From assembly GCA_049841135.1 (NCBI GenBank), contig JASGHK010000008.1, positions 434,001 through 498,000 on the forward strand: a stretch of DNA of 64,000 nucleotides. Reading direction: 5' to 3'. Origin of the DNA: JACRCT01 sp049841135 (GTDB lineage Bacteria > Myxococcota > Myxococcia > Myxococcales > UBA5297). How positions within the stretch are numbered: the stretch's first letter is position 1; each line of letters opens with the position of its first letter. Both the position numbers and the translations under genes were made by a program. The notes beneath the pieces are model-generated. The model had not been told where the DNA came from. It saw nothing but the letters and a program-made list of their open reading frames with translations, and ran no database searches. Of this stretch, positions 46,405 to 55,599 are shown piece after piece.

Positions 46405-47532
46405 TTAGCACCTTCGGTCCGACGGGGGAACGAACCCGCTCGAACCGCCCTCCTGCGTCTGACCACTACCCTTCGCTTCCAGCGACGTGAGCCAGCGCTG
46501 CAGCACCGGGCCCGTCACCCGCGGCGCCCGCCGCAGCTCCTCCACGGTGCGCGAACCGGTCAGGAGCATCGCGGTCTTCAGCCCCTGCCCCATCGCCACC
46601 AGCTTGGCCCTCGCCCCCTCCACGCCCCTCTCCTGGTAGGCCCGCAGCACGGGCAGCGCGGTGCCGGCGAGGCTCGCACCGAGCGCGATGGCCTTCGCGG
46701 CGTCCAGCCCGTCGCGGACGCCACCGGACGCTAGGATGCGCGCACTCCCCTGGACGACGCGCGCCGCGCCGGCCACGCACGCGGCCGTGGGGATCCCCCA
46801 GCCCGAGAAGGCCTGCCCGACCTCTCGCGCGGGGCCCTCCGAGCGGAGCATCTCGACCCGCACCCAGCTGGTGCCGCCCAGCCCGGAGACGTCGATGACC
46901 TTCACGCCGGCGTCGACCAGCCGCTTCGCCGTCGCCGGTCCGATGCCGCAGCCGGTCTCCTTGACGATCAGCCGGTCGCCCAGCGCCTTCGCGAGCGCGG
47001 CGATGGTCCGAAGCCCGTCGCGGAAGTCGCGGTCGCCCTCGGGCTGGATGAGCTCCTGGCCGACGTTGAGGTGCACCGCCATGGCGTCGGCCTCGACGGC
47101 GTCCATCAGCCGGCGGACGCCGTCGACGCCCAGCTCGCGCGCCTGCCACAGCCCGACGTTGCCGATGAGCGCGACGTTCGGCGCCGACTTGCGCACCTGG
47201 TAGGTCGCGGCCGACTCCGGCCGGGTGAGCATCGCGCGCTGGCTGCCGAGGCCGAAGGCGACGCCCAGTTCCTGCGCCACCACCGCCAGCTCGTGGTTGA
47301 GCTTGCCGGTGCGCTCGGTGCCGCCGGTCATTCCGGTCACCAGCAGCGGCAGCGCCAGCCTGCGGCCCGCGAAGTCGGTGGCGGTCACCACCTCGTCGGC
47401 CGACAAGTCCGGGAGCGCCTCGTGGACCAGGTTCACGTCCGAGAAGAGCGGGTCGTTGCCTTGGGGCTCGACGTCCCCGGTCGCGCAGAGGTCCAGGTGA
47501 GCGTCCTTGCGCTTGGCGGTTTCGTCGGACAT
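46405..47532 (-). CDS. fni: Type 2 isopentenyl-diphosphate delta-isomerase
   Basis: FMN-dependent isomerase of 375 residues interconverting IPP and DMAPP. RKDAHLDLC at the N-terminus, LPLLVTGMTGGTERTGKLN, FGLGSQRAML, HLNVGQELIQPEGDRDF (substrate loop), IVKETGCGIG, the GLGGTSWVRVE loop and ILASGGVRDGLDAAKAIALG are all conserved. No Shine-Dalgarno is evident for the ATG at 47532; a TTG at 47550 is possible. It opens the mevalonate operon, divergent from the DsrE-like gene. Confidence 0.95.
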   Translation of the reverse strand: MSDETAKRKDAHLDLCATGDVEPQGNDPLFSDVNLVHEALPDLSADEVVTATDFAGRRLALPLLVTGMTGGTERTGKLNHELAVVAQELGVAFGLGSQRAMLTRPESAATYQVRKSAPNVALIGNVGLWQARELGVDGVRRLMDAVEADAMAVHLNVGQELIQPEGDRDFRDGLRTIAALAKALGDRLIVKETGCGIGPATAKRLVDAGVKVIDVSGLGGTSWVRVEMLRSEGPAREVGQAFSGWGIPTAACVAGAARVVQGSARILASGGVRDGLDAAKAIALGASLAGTALPVLRAYQERGVEGARAKLVAMGQGLKTAMLLTGSRTVEELRRAPRVTGPVLQRWLTSLEAKGSGQTQEGGSSGFVPPSDRRC

Positions 47533-47758
47533 GGAGGGCTCGTCGTGCAAGGCGCAGGCCTTCGTCCGCTCGGCCGCTGGGGGGTGGATGCGAGGCTTCG
47601 GACGGGGCCTCGAAAGGGCGAAATTACTTAGCCGCGTTGCGGACTTATTTCAACCCGGGGCACAATCGCCGAGTCCTTCCGAGCGCTTGCTGTCCAAGGT
47701 GCTGCGGCAGACAGGAAGCGGCGGGTTGGCCGCACCGCACGATGAGGATGCCGAACCG

Positions 47759-48160
47759 ATGACCGAGCGCCTGGCCGTCTTCCTCCACAGCGGCGACTAC
47801 GACCGCGTCCAGCAAGGGGCGTCCATCGCCGTCTCGGGTGCCGCCGCTGGCCGCGCGGTCGACGTCTTCTTCTTCTGGTGGGCGCTCGACCGCCTCATCC
47901 GCGACGACCTGGACGCGCCCGACTTCGGACCTGGCCGCGAGCTCGTCACCGAGGAGTTCGCCGAGAAGGGCTTCCCGACAATCCGCCAGCTCCTGGACGC
48001 CGCGCGGTCGACTGGTCGCGTCCGCCTTCACGCGTGCAGCGGCTCGCTGGCCATCCTCGGCAAGACCCCGTTGGCGGTGGAGGGCAAGGTCGACGAGGTC
48101 GTCGGCTGGGCAGCCATCCTGGAACGGACCGCTGGGGTCAGCGACCGCTTCCTGCTGTGA
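47759..48160 (+). CDS. DsrE/F-like protein
   Basis: A 133-residue protein of the DsrE/DsrF/peroxiredoxin-like fold: LAVFLHSGDYDRVQQGASIA, AVDVFFFWWALDRLI, and a cysteine in VRLHACSGSLAILG followed by VDEVVGWAAIL. The family handles sulfur or acts as accessory thiol proteins. The ATG at 47759 was chosen by family length; the frame is open further upstream. The 47533-47758 region holds the divergent promoters; I see no strong consensus there. Confidence 0.72.
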   Translation: MTERLAVFLHSGDYDRVQQGASIAVSGAAAGRAVDVFFFWWALDRLIRDDLDAPDFGPGRELVTEEFAEKGFPTIRQLLDAARSTGRVRLHACSGSLAILGKTPLAVEGKVDEVVGWAAILERTAGVSDRFLL

Positions 48161-48213
48161 GTGAATGAGTCCGGCTGCGGCAACCGGCCCCGCTCGAACG
48201 CATCACAACCCGC

Positions 48214-48417
48214 GTGCAAACCAGACGCACCTGCCGCTGCGGCCACGACCGCCGACATCCCGCGGTGAGCGGCGAGCCCAGCTATTCGGTGCTGGGGTGG
48301 CTCGGCGTGTTCATGGGCGCCACGATGCGCCCGGCCATCGTCCGGTTCCGCTGCTCGAGTTGCGACGCGGTATTCGACGAGTCCACGGATCCCAAGGAGC
48401 TCGAGGCTCACGCCTAG
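48214..48417 (+). CDS. Small zinc-finger protein
   Basis: A 67-residue protein beginning with GTG. RRTCRCGHDRRHP near the start and VRFRCSSCDAVFDEST near the end give two cysteine pairs for a zinc site; the middle (YSVLGWLGVFMGATM) is moderately hydrophobic. It follows the DsrE-like gene by 53 bases. Function unknown; it ends 16 bases before the convergent chemoreceptor-like gene. Confidence 0.5.
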   Translation: MQTRRTCRCGHDRRHPAVSGEPSYSVLGWLGVFMGATMRPAIVRFRCSSCDAVFDESTDPKELEAHA

Positions 48418-48433
48418 GGTCCAGCCCTCTTCG

Positions 48434-49863
48434 CTACTTCGCCGCCAGGATCTCGCGCAGCTGGCCGTGAGCGCCCTCGACCCGCTCGAGGCTCTCGCGC
48501 AGACCCCGACCCGCCTCCGAGAGCCGGCTGGCCACTCCGACGAGGTCCTGGATCCCTGTGGAGATCTCCCCGATGCCCGCCCGCTGCTGGTCGGCGGCGC
48601 CGGCGATGCCCTCGACGCTCTTCGAGGCGTTCTCGAAGCTCAGGGTGATGCCCTCGAGCAGGCTGGAGACGGCGACCAACCGTCCGTACGACACCTGCAG
48701 GTCGTTCGTGCTCGCGTCGGCGTCCTGGGCGATGACCGCCGCGCGCGCCCGAAGGTGCTCGAGGATTCTGGTTGGCCTGGCGCAGGTCCGCGGTCGTCTG
48801 CGCGACCAGCTTCTGCAGCTCGCCCGCAACGACCCTGAAGCCGACGCCCGCCTCGCCCGCCCTCGCCGCTTCCAGCGTGGCGTTGATCCCCATCACCGTG
48901 AGGTTCTTGGCGATCTCGTGGATGGCGCGGTTGACCTCCTCGGTCTTGGCCACCTCGGCTGCCAGCTCGTCGATCTGCGCGCGCACCGACTCGATGCGCT
49001 TCACCGCCGCCTCGAAGCGGCCCTCGACGTCGCGCAGCTTCTCGCGGCCCTGCGCGGCGTCGTCGCGGATCTTCTCGGTCGCCTCGCGCGTCCCCTTCGC
49101 CGCCGTGGCCGTCTCGCTCACCATGTGCGCGACCCGGTGGGCGGTGGCGCTCATCTCGCTCGAGGTGGCGGCCTGGGCGCTCGCGGTGGCGGCGAAGGCT
49201 TCGGCCATGGGGCGGATGCCGGCGATGGCCTGGTCGAGCACCGGCTGCACCCTGGCGACGGCCTCCAGCACCTTGGCTTTGTGGGCCCCGGCCTCGACGT
49301 TCTCCCGGAAGAGCTGCCTCGTTGATGCGCTGGCCGGCGCGCAGGAAGTAGGCGGCGATGGGGAAGAAGATGACGGCGAAGGCGATGATCTGGACGAGCG
49401 CCGCCTTCTCGCTCTGGCTGTACTGCGGCAGCAGGTGGAAGGACCCGACTGCGAGCCCGGCGACGTACAGCGGCGTCGAGCAGAGGACCGCCACCAACAG
49501 CGCCCGGTCGGAGAAGAGCGCGACGTAGGTGTAGAGGGCCAGCAGCGCGATGGCGCAGGTCGTCGCCGAGTTCTCGCGCAGGACAAGCACCAGCAAGGAC
49601 ATCGCGATGCCCGAGCCGGCGCAGAGCGCGACGGCGTTCCTCAGCAGACTCTTCGCCGCCATCCGCGCTCCCAGCCACCAGGAAGCAAGCAGCGCCAGCG
49701 AGCCCAGGAACAGGACGATCGTCTGCCAGCACGGGCTCTTGACGACGTGGACGGTGTACGAGAGCACGACGACCGGAAGCAGCCCGCGACTGGCGGCCTT
49801 CCAGACTTGCGCGTGGATTTTGATCAGGAAGTCCTGACGTGCTCCGTAGAGCTGCTCAGCCAT
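48434..49863 (-). CDS. Methyl-accepting chemotaxis-like protein without HAMP (two frame breaks here)
   Basis: About 476 residues. The N-terminal 180 residues form about six membrane helices (TIVLFLGSLALLASWWLGAR; IIAFAVIFFPIAAYFL) and no HAMP is evident. The C-terminal part is a long coiled coil with the signalling hairpin MGINATLEAARAGEAGVGFR then VVAGELQKLVAQT, matching the MCP tip. Breaks lie at about 49317 (extra C; INEQLFRENVEAG when repaired) and about 48766 (GGATTCTGG for GGATCTGG; ANQILEHLRARA when repaired). The length fits two insertions. It follows iscX by 41 bases, so it may belong to the isc transcript. Confidence 0.78.
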
Positions 49864-49904
49864 GGCCCTCTTGTCGCCCCAAACGGCGGCTTCGGCAAGG
49901 GGCG

Positions 49905-50108
49905 TCAGTCCTGAGCTTCGTCCAACCACGCCATCTGTATGGCTTCGAGCACCTTCTCGTTGGAGCGGTTGGGATCGTCCGCGAACCCCTCGAGTTCGCA
50001 GACCCACTTGTGCAGGTCGGTGAACCGAACCTTCAGGGGGTCGACCCCAGGGTGGGCCTCGTAGAGAGCGATCGCGAGGTCGGGAACGTCGGTCCACTTC
50101 AGCGCCAT
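49905..50108 (-). CDS. iscX: Iron-sulfur assembly accessory protein IscX
   Basis: A 67-residue acidic protein with the IscX pattern: LKWTDVPDLAIALYEAHPGV then DP, VRFTDLHKWVCELEGFADDP, SNEKVLEAIQMAWLDE. IscX binds IscS and iron and slows or adjusts cluster assembly. GGAGGG precedes the ATG. It comes 13 bases after fdx, as in the Escherichia coli isc operon. Confidence 0.93.
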   Translation of the reverse strand: MALKWTDVPDLAIALYEAHPGVDPLKVRFTDLHKWVCELEGFADDPNRSNEKVLEAIQMAWLDEAQD

Positions 50109-50121
50109 GGCGCCCTCCGTC

Positions 50122-50454
50122 TCAGCGCGACTCCGGGTGTTCGTCAAGCCAGGTCTTCTCGCTCTCCGGGGTGATCTGGAAGGTCACGTCCGCATCCCCC
50201 ACCCGCGCCACGCAGCCCAGCCGCGAGCTCGGCCGGATGTCGAAGGCCTTGTCGAGGATGTCCTGCTCACGCTCGCTCGGCTCGGAGAGCGAGTCGGCGC
50301 CCCGGGTGACCCACACGTGGCAGGTCGAGCAGGCGCAGACCCCGCCACAAGCGCTGCCGTGGTGCGCGCCTGCCTTGGTCGACGCCTGGAGCAGCGTCGT
50401 GCCCCTCGGCACTTCGACGGTCAGGCCCGACGGCAGGATGGTGACCTTGGGCAT
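50122..50454 (-). CDS. fdx: ISC-type [2Fe-2S] ferredoxin
   Basis: A 110-residue ferredoxin that supplies electrons for cluster assembly. Ligand cysteines are in ACGGVCACSTCHVWV and, near the C-terminus, SRLGCVARVGDADVTF. The start MPKVTILPSGLTVEVPRGTT is typical. It lies two bases after hscA. Confidence 0.94.
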   Translation of the reverse strand: MPKVTILPSGLTVEVPRGTTLLQASTKAGAHHGSACGGVCACSTCHVWVTRGADSLSEPSEREQDILDKAFDIRPSSRLGCVARVGDADVTFQITPESEKTWLDEHPESR

Positions 50455-50456
50455 GG

Positions 50457-52398
50457 CTACTTCCCCTGGCCTTTCGCCTGCTCCTGCGCCGCCTTTTCGT
50501 CCAGCTCGTGCAGATGCTTGAGACCGCGGCTCTCGCCTGCTCCTGCCGACCGCTCGAGCTCCTCGGCGGACTTGCCCTTGATGGCCTTCTCGATCTCGAA
50601 GTTCATGACGCGCTCGGCGAAGGCGTTGGAGACCGCGACGAGATCCTGCTGGCGCGAGAGGATCGCCCGGTAGTCCTCGCCGACGCAGGCCGCCTCGAGC
50701 CCCTTCAGGCACTTCTCGATGAGGTCCCTCTCATCGGCCGGGAGCAGGAAGCCGTGGTCGGCCACGCGCTTGCGCGCCTCGTTCATGATCCGCTCGGCCT
50801 CGACGCGGGACTCCTTGAGCAGGCGCCGGGCGACGTCCTCCTCGGCGTGGTCGATGGAGTCCATCAGCATCTGCTCCACCTCTTCGTCGGTGAGGCCGTG
50901 CGAGGGCTTGACGGTGATGGACTGCTCGACGCCGGTGGAGAAGCTCCTTGGCGCTGACGTTGAGGATGCCGTCGGCGTCGATGGCGAAGGTGACCTGGAT
51001 GCGCGCCAGGCCTGCGGCCAGCGGCGGGATCTTCGAGAGCCGGAAGCGCGCCAGCGAGCGGCAGTCCTCGACCAGCTCGCGCTCGCCCTGGACGACGTGG
51101 ATGTCCATGGCGTTCTGGCCGTCCTTGAACGTCGTGAAGATCTGCGCGGCGCTGGTGGGGATGTTGGAGTTGCGCGCGATGACCTTCTCCACGACCCCGC
51201 CCATCGTCTCCAAGCCGAGCGAGAGCGGCGAGACGTCGAGCAGGAGCACGTCGTCGCGAGGTCCGGTGCCGGCAAGCAGGTCGGCCTGGACCGCAGCCCC
51301 CAGCGCGACGACCTCGTCGGGGTTGATGTCGGAGAGCGGAGGCCGGCCGAAGAACCGCTCGACCTCGCGGCGGACGAAGGGCACGCGGGTCATGCCGCCG
51401 ACGAGCACGATGCCATCGAGCTCGGCCGGCTTGAGCTTGGCGTCCATCATCGCCAGCCGGGCGATCTTGATCGTCTTCTCGACGAGCGCCTTCACCTCGG
51501 GCAGCGCCTCGAAGTCGACGCGGGCGAGCTCGACGTCCTCGAACGTCGTCTTCTCTTCGGAGGTCAGCTGCTCCTTGGCGGCGCGGGCCTTGTAGAGCAG
51601 CTCGCGCTGCCGCGGTCCCACGTCCTTCTCCCAGTCGATCGCTCGGCCCAGCTTCTTCTCCAGGCCGAACCGGACGATGGCGCGATCGAAGTCGTCACCA
51701 CCCAGGGCCGTGTCGCCCTTGGTGGCCATGACCTGGAAGACGCCGCCGTCGAGCGAGAGGATCGACACGTCAAAGGTGCCGCCGCCCAGGTCGTAGACCG
51801 CGAACTTGCCGTTGACCTTCTTGTCCAGGCCGTAGGCCAGTGCGGCGGCGGTCGGCTCGTTGATGATGCGCAGCACGTCGAGGTTGGCGAGGCGCCCGGC
51901 ATCCTTGGTCGCCTGGCGCTGCGCGTCGTCGAAGTAGGCGGGGACGGTGATGACGGCCTGTTCGATCTTCTGCTGCAGGAAGCCCTCGGCGCGCCGGCGC
52001 AAGGCCTTGAGGATCTCCGCGGAGACCTCGACCGCGGTCAGCGCCTTGCCGCCGGCGAGGAAGCGCGGGATGTCGCCCTCTTCGGCGAACTCATAGGGGC
52101 CGCGGGCCTTGGCGTCGAGCTCGGCCAGGTTGCGGCCCATGAAGCGCTTGACCGAGACGATGGTGTCCTTGGGGAACTGGGCCGCGAGCTCCTTGGCGGC
52201 CTTGCCGGTGGTGGGCAGCCCAGTCTGCGGGTCGAAGTGGACGACGGACGGCAAGAGCCGACCGCCCTCGTCGTCGGCCGGCATGCACTCGGGTTTGCCG
52301 GCGACCACACGGGCCACGAGCGAGTTGGTGGTGCCTAGGTCGATGCCGACCGGTGTGCCCTTCTTGAGCGGGTCGCCGATCTGGAGAAGGCCGGACAT
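50457..52398 (-). CDS. hscA: Hsp70-type chaperone HscA (frameshifted here)
   Basis: About 646 residues. The nucleotide-binding domain is complete: VGIDLGTTNSLVARV, the phosphate-2 motif VYDLGGGTFDVSIL, and IVLVGGMTRVPFVR. The substrate-binding beta domain and helical lid follow (SITVKPSHGLTDEEVEQML). The frame breaks near 50942: the minus strand reads GAGCTTCTCCACC where GAGCTCTCCACC gives SAKELSTGVEQSIT. HscA with HscB releases the cluster from IscU. hscB lies 10 bases upstream, fdx two bases downstream. Confidence 0.93.
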
Positions 52399-52408
52399 GG
52401 GTGTGTGC

Positions 52409-53035
52409 TCACTCGAGGGCGGCCATCTCGATGGCCTCGACCTCTTCATGGAACTTGCTGAAGTACTTGAGAACCGCGAGCGCGCCGCCTGCCTTCTCCA
52501 GCGCAGCCGTCTGCCCGGACTCGAACGCCTTCAGGGCCGTGGTCAGCGACTCGACGACGCCTGCTTGCCGCTGCTCGATCCCCGAGGCGAGCGCGCGGAC
52601 CTTGTCGAGGTCCTTGGCCGCCTTGGCCTCTTCCAACGCCTCGCGATCGTCCATGACCTGCATGAGGAACTCTGGCGGTAGGCGCGACATCGCGTTCTTG
52701 CCCGACTCCTTTTCGACGTCGATCCCCTGCTGCTTGACGAAGTAGGTCGCGCGCTTGAGCGGGTCCTTGAGCGCTCGGTAGGCGTCGTTGACCTGGGTCG
52801 TCCACTCGAGCGACATGCGGCGCTCCCGCGGCTCCTTCTGCGCGAAGCGGTCGGGGTGCAGCTTCTTGTTCAGGTCCTTGAAGCGCTCCTCGATGGCCGA
52901 GGCTTCCAGGAAATAGCTCGCCGGCAGGCCCAGCACCTCAAAGTAGGTCGCGGCGGGGCGCGCCGGCTGGACGGCGCCGCAGGCGGTGCACAGCGGGCCC
53001 GTGCCCGCCTCTCGTTGGCAGCTCCAGCAGATCAT
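52409..53035 (-). CDS. hscB: J-domain co-chaperone HscB
   Basis: A 208-residue DnaJ-like protein. An N-terminal zinc ribbon (ICWSCQREAGTGPLCTACGA) precedes the J domain (YFEVLGLPASYFLEASAIEE, with the HPD motif in KKLHPDRFAQ). A C-terminal three-helix IscU-binding domain follows (FLMQVMDDREALEEAKAAKD). The zinc ribbon occurs in eukaryotic and some bacterial HscB but not in E. coli. It recruits IscU to HscA. Confidence 0.92.
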   Translation of the reverse strand: MICWSCQREAGTGPLCTACGAVQPARPAATYFEVLGLPASYFLEASAIEERFKDLNKKLHPDRFAQKEPRERRMSLEWTTQVNDAYRALKDPLKRATYFVKQQGIDVEKESGKNAMSRLPPEFLMQVMDDREALEEAKAAKDLDKVRALASGIEQRQAGVVESLTTALKAFESGQTAALEKAGGALAVLKYFSKFHEEVEAIEMAALE

Positions 53036-53109
53036 GGGGTTCGTCCCGTTCACCCCGAGCGTGGCAAAGCATGGCGATGCCGGAGTCGAGGGGCGCTTGG
53101 TCAGACGGT

Positions 53110-53556
53110 TCAGACGGTGAAGCTCTCGCCGCAGCCGCAGGTGCTTCGCACCTGGGGATTGGTCAGCTTGAAGCCGGCCTGCAGCATCTTCTCCTCGTAC
53201 TCGATGACCGTGCCGACCAGGTAGATGTAGCTCTTGGGGTCGACGAAGACGCGGACCGAACCGCGCTCGAAGACGCGGTCCTTCTCGCGTGCCTTCTCGT
53301 CCCACGTCAGAGCGTAGGCCAGGCCGCTGCACCCGCCGCCCTTCACCGCCACCCGCAGGCCGGCCTCGGGGGTCTTGCGCTCGTCCAGCAGCGCCTTGAG
53401 CCTCGCCGCGGCGCGGTCGCCGATGGTGATTCCGTTCTTGCCGGGCACCGCGACGGTGCCGGTGTTGGGGCCGGCGACGCAGACGGTCTGCTCGGACGAG
53501 CTGCTGATTGGGGCGGCTTCCACTTTGGCGTCGGGGCCCATGGTCTCGGGGGTCAT
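53110..53556 (-). CDS. iscA: A-type iron-sulfur carrier IscA
   Basis: A 148-residue HesB/IscA-family protein. The core carries the three ligand cysteines: VKGGGCSGLAYALTWDE and STCGCGESF at the C-terminus. It has an N-terminal extension of about 40 residues with an extra cysteine (SSSEQTVCVAGPNTG), longer than the usual IscA of about 107 residues. It sits between iscU (7 bases) and hscB (74 bases). Confidence 0.92.
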   Translation of the reverse strand: MTPETMGPDAKVEAAPISSSSEQTVCVAGPNTGTVAVPGKNGITIGDRAAARLKALLDERKTPEAGLRVAVKGGGCSGLAYALTWDEKAREKDRVFERGSVRVFVDPKSYIYLVGTVIEYEEKMLQAGFKLTNPQVRSTCGCGESFTV

Positions 53557-53563
53557 GGCGAGC

Positions 53564-54001
53564 TCACTTGGCCGCGGCCGCGGGCTGCGGATCCTGGGGT
53601 TGGGACTGCGCCCCCTTCTTCCTGGCCTGCTTGGCCTTGAAGTCCTCGATGGCGGCGCGGATGGCGTCCTCGGCCAGCACCGAGCAGTGAATCTTCACCG
53701 GCGGCAGCGCGAGTTCCTCGGCGATCTGCTGGTTGGTGATGGTCCGGGCCTCCTCGAGGGTCTTGCCCTTGACCCACTCGGTCACCAAGGAGCTGGACGC
53801 GATGGCCGAGCCGCAGCCGAAGGTCTTGAACTTGGCGTCCTCGATGCGGCCGTCGTCGGTGATCTTGAGCTGGAGGCGCATCACGTCGCCGCACGCCGGG
53901 GCACCCACCAGGCCCGTGCCGACGTTGTCGTCCTTCTGGTCCAGCGTCCCGACGTTGCGGGGGTTCTCGTTGTGGTCGATGACCTTGTCGCTGTACGCCA
54001 T
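53564..54001 (-). CDS. iscU: Iron-sulfur cluster scaffold IscU
   Basis: A 145-residue scaffold. AYSDKVIDHNENPRNVGTLD is the hallmark start. Cluster ligands are in VGAPACGDVMRLQ, FKTFGCGSAIASSS and KIHCSVLAEDAI, and LPPVKIHC is the HscA recognition motif. The last 20 residues are a low-complexity Gln/Pro/Ala tail not found in most IscU. Confidence 0.96.
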   Translation of the reverse strand: MAYSDKVIDHNENPRNVGTLDQKDDNVGTGLVGAPACGDVMRLQLKITDDGRIEDAKFKTFGCGSAIASSSLVTEWVKGKTLEEARTITNQQIAEELALPPVKIHCSVLAEDAIRAAIEDFKAKQARKKGAQSQPQDPQPAAAAK

Positions 54002-54074
54002 GACGTCCTCACTTCTCCTGCGATGCCGTCGCCCGGTTGCGCGTTCAGCCGGCCCAAGGCCGGCCATCCGAAGC

Positions 54075-55301
54075 CTAATGCCCAGCGGCCCACTGCACCT
54101 TGGAAGGGTCGATGCCTTCCTTGGCCATTTCGTAGAGCGGGCTCATGTCCCTGAGTTTCTTCACCTTCTGGATGACGAGATCGACGACGTAGTCGACCTC
54201 CTCCTCGGTGTTGAACCGGCCGAGGCCGAAGCGGATGGAGCTGTGGGCCAGGTCGTCGGCCACGCCCATGGCGCGCAGCACGTAGCTGGGCTCGAGCGAG
54301 GCCGAGGTGCAGGCGCTGCCGGAGCTGACGGCGACGTCCTTGAGGCCCATCATCAGCGACTCGCCCTCGGCGAAGGCGAAGGAGACGTTGAGGGTGCCCG
54401 GCAGCCGGCTCGCGCGGTTGCCGTTCAAGGTCACCATGTCGAGCTGCGAGAAGATGCCCTTCTCCAGCCGGTCGCGCAGGGCGGCGATGCGCGGGCCCTC
54501 GGTCGCGAGCTCGGCCTTGGCCACTTCAGCCGCCTTGCCGAAGCCGACGATGCCCGGGACGTTGAGCGTGCCCGACCTCATGCTGCGCTCGTGGCCGCCA
54601 CCGTGGATCTGGCAGGCGACGCGGACCCGGGGCTTCTCGCGACGGACGTAGAGCGCCCCGACGCCCTTGGGCCCGTAGATCTTGTGGCCCGAGAGCGAGA
54701 CGAGGTCGACGCAGCTCTCATTGACGTCGAAGGGGACCTTGCCGGCGCCTTGCACCGCGTCGCAGTGGAAGAGGATGTTCCGGGCGCGGCAGAGCTTGCC
54801 GATCTCGGTCACGGGCTGGAGGGTGCCGACCTCGTTGTTGGCCAGCATGATCGACACGAGGATGGTCTTGTCGGTCAGCGCCTGCTCGAGCTGGTTCAGG
54901 TCGATGCGGCCCGTTTTGTCGACGGGCAGGTAGGTGACCGTGAAGCCGTTGCGCTCGAGGTGCTTGCAGGTGTCCAGCGTCGCCTTGTGCTCGGTCTGCT
55001 GGGTGACGATGTGCGTGCCCTTCTCACGGTAGAACTCGGCCACGCCCTTGATCGCCAGGTTGGTCGCCTCGGTGGCGCCGCTGGTCCAGACGATCTCCTT
55101 GCCGCTCTTGGCGCCGATGAGGGCCGCGACCTGCTCGCGCCCCCGCTCGACCGCTTCCTCGGCCTTCCAGCCGAAGACATGCGACTTGGAGGCGGCGTTG
55201 CCGAACGTCTCGCTGAAGTACGGCAGCATCGTCTCCAAGACTCGGCGGTCCACCGGAGTCGTGGCGTTGTAGTCCATGTAGATGGGGAGCTTCGGTGCCA
55301 T
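54075..55301 (-). CDS. iscS: Cysteine desulfurase IscS
   Basis: A 408-residue pyridoxal-phosphate enzyme that supplies sulfur. PIYMDYNATTPVDRRVLETM, the cofactor pocket TSGATEATNLAIKG, DAVQGAGKVPFDV, the PLP lysine in SLSGHKIYGPKGVGAL, and the active cysteine in VSSGSACTSASLEPS. It is the first gene of the isc run; no iscR gene lies upstream. The promoter lies about 122 bases before the ATG. Confidence 0.97.
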   Translation of the reverse strand: MAPKLPIYMDYNATTPVDRRVLETMLPYFSETFGNAASKSHVFGWKAEEAVERGREQVAALIGAKSGKEIVWTSGATEATNLAIKGVAEFYREKGTHIVTQQTEHKATLDTCKHLERNGFTVTYLPVDKTGRIDLNQLEQALTDKTILVSIMLANNEVGTLQPVTEIGKLCRARNILFHCDAVQGAGKVPFDVNESCVDLVSLSGHKIYGPKGVGALYVRREKPRVRVACQIHGGGHERSMRSGTLNVPGIVGFGKAAEVAKAELATEGPRIAALRDRLEKGIFSQLDMVTLNGNRASRLPGTLNVSFAFAEGESLMMGLKDVAVSSGSACTSASLEPSYVLRAMGVADDLAHSSIRFGLGRFNTEEEVDYVVDLVIQKVKKLRDMSPLYEMAKEGIDPSKVQWAAGH

Positions 55302-55413
55302 CAAACCCTCGGATGCTCGCCAGGCCCCGTCAGAACCTGGCACCAACTCCACTAACCACTGACAACCACGTTGTTTTTCCGGCTCAAGCCCACCGGCATC
55401 CGAACGTGGAGTG

Positions 55414-55421
55414 GACCGGTC
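55414..55421. promoter_or_regulatory. Palindrome at the isc transcription start
   Basis: GACCGGTC, a perfect 8-base palindrome, starts two bases downstream of the -10 element of the isc promoter, where a repressor would block transcription. The flanks extend the symmetry partially (TGGACCGGTCTA). It could be an operator for an Rrf2/IscR-type regulator encoded elsewhere, but it does not match the classical IscR sites. Confidence 0.3.
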
Positions 55422-55422
55422 T

Positions 55423-55450
55423 AGTATAGGAGGAGAGGGGTCGTCGTCAA
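55423..55450 (-). promoter_or_regulatory. Sigma-70 promoter of the isc operon
   Basis: Minus strand TTGACG (55450-55445), a 16-base spacer, and TATACT (55428-55423). Both boxes are close to consensus. The leader to iscS is about 115 bases. On the plus strand a separate -10-like TATACT (55556-55561) may serve dsbD. No gene lies in 55302-55599. Confidence 0.6.
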
Positions 55451-55599
55451 GCTGGTCGGGAAGCGTCCGGATTCCATTGGGGTTCCTCCTCGGAACCGCG
55501 TTCGGCGGCTCGCGCTCTCACCTTCGGCAAGCGCGAAATAAACCAATCGAGTCGCTATACTGCGGCGCCTTTCGCATCGAGGATTCTGGAGGACGACCT

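Noticed and set aside
47533..47758. Promoter pairs TTGAAA-N17-TAAGTA (minus) and TTGCGG-N18-CACAAT (plus) between fni and the DsrE-like gene
   Set aside because: The -10 boxes match poorly; the region must contain promoters, but these assignments are not supported well enough.
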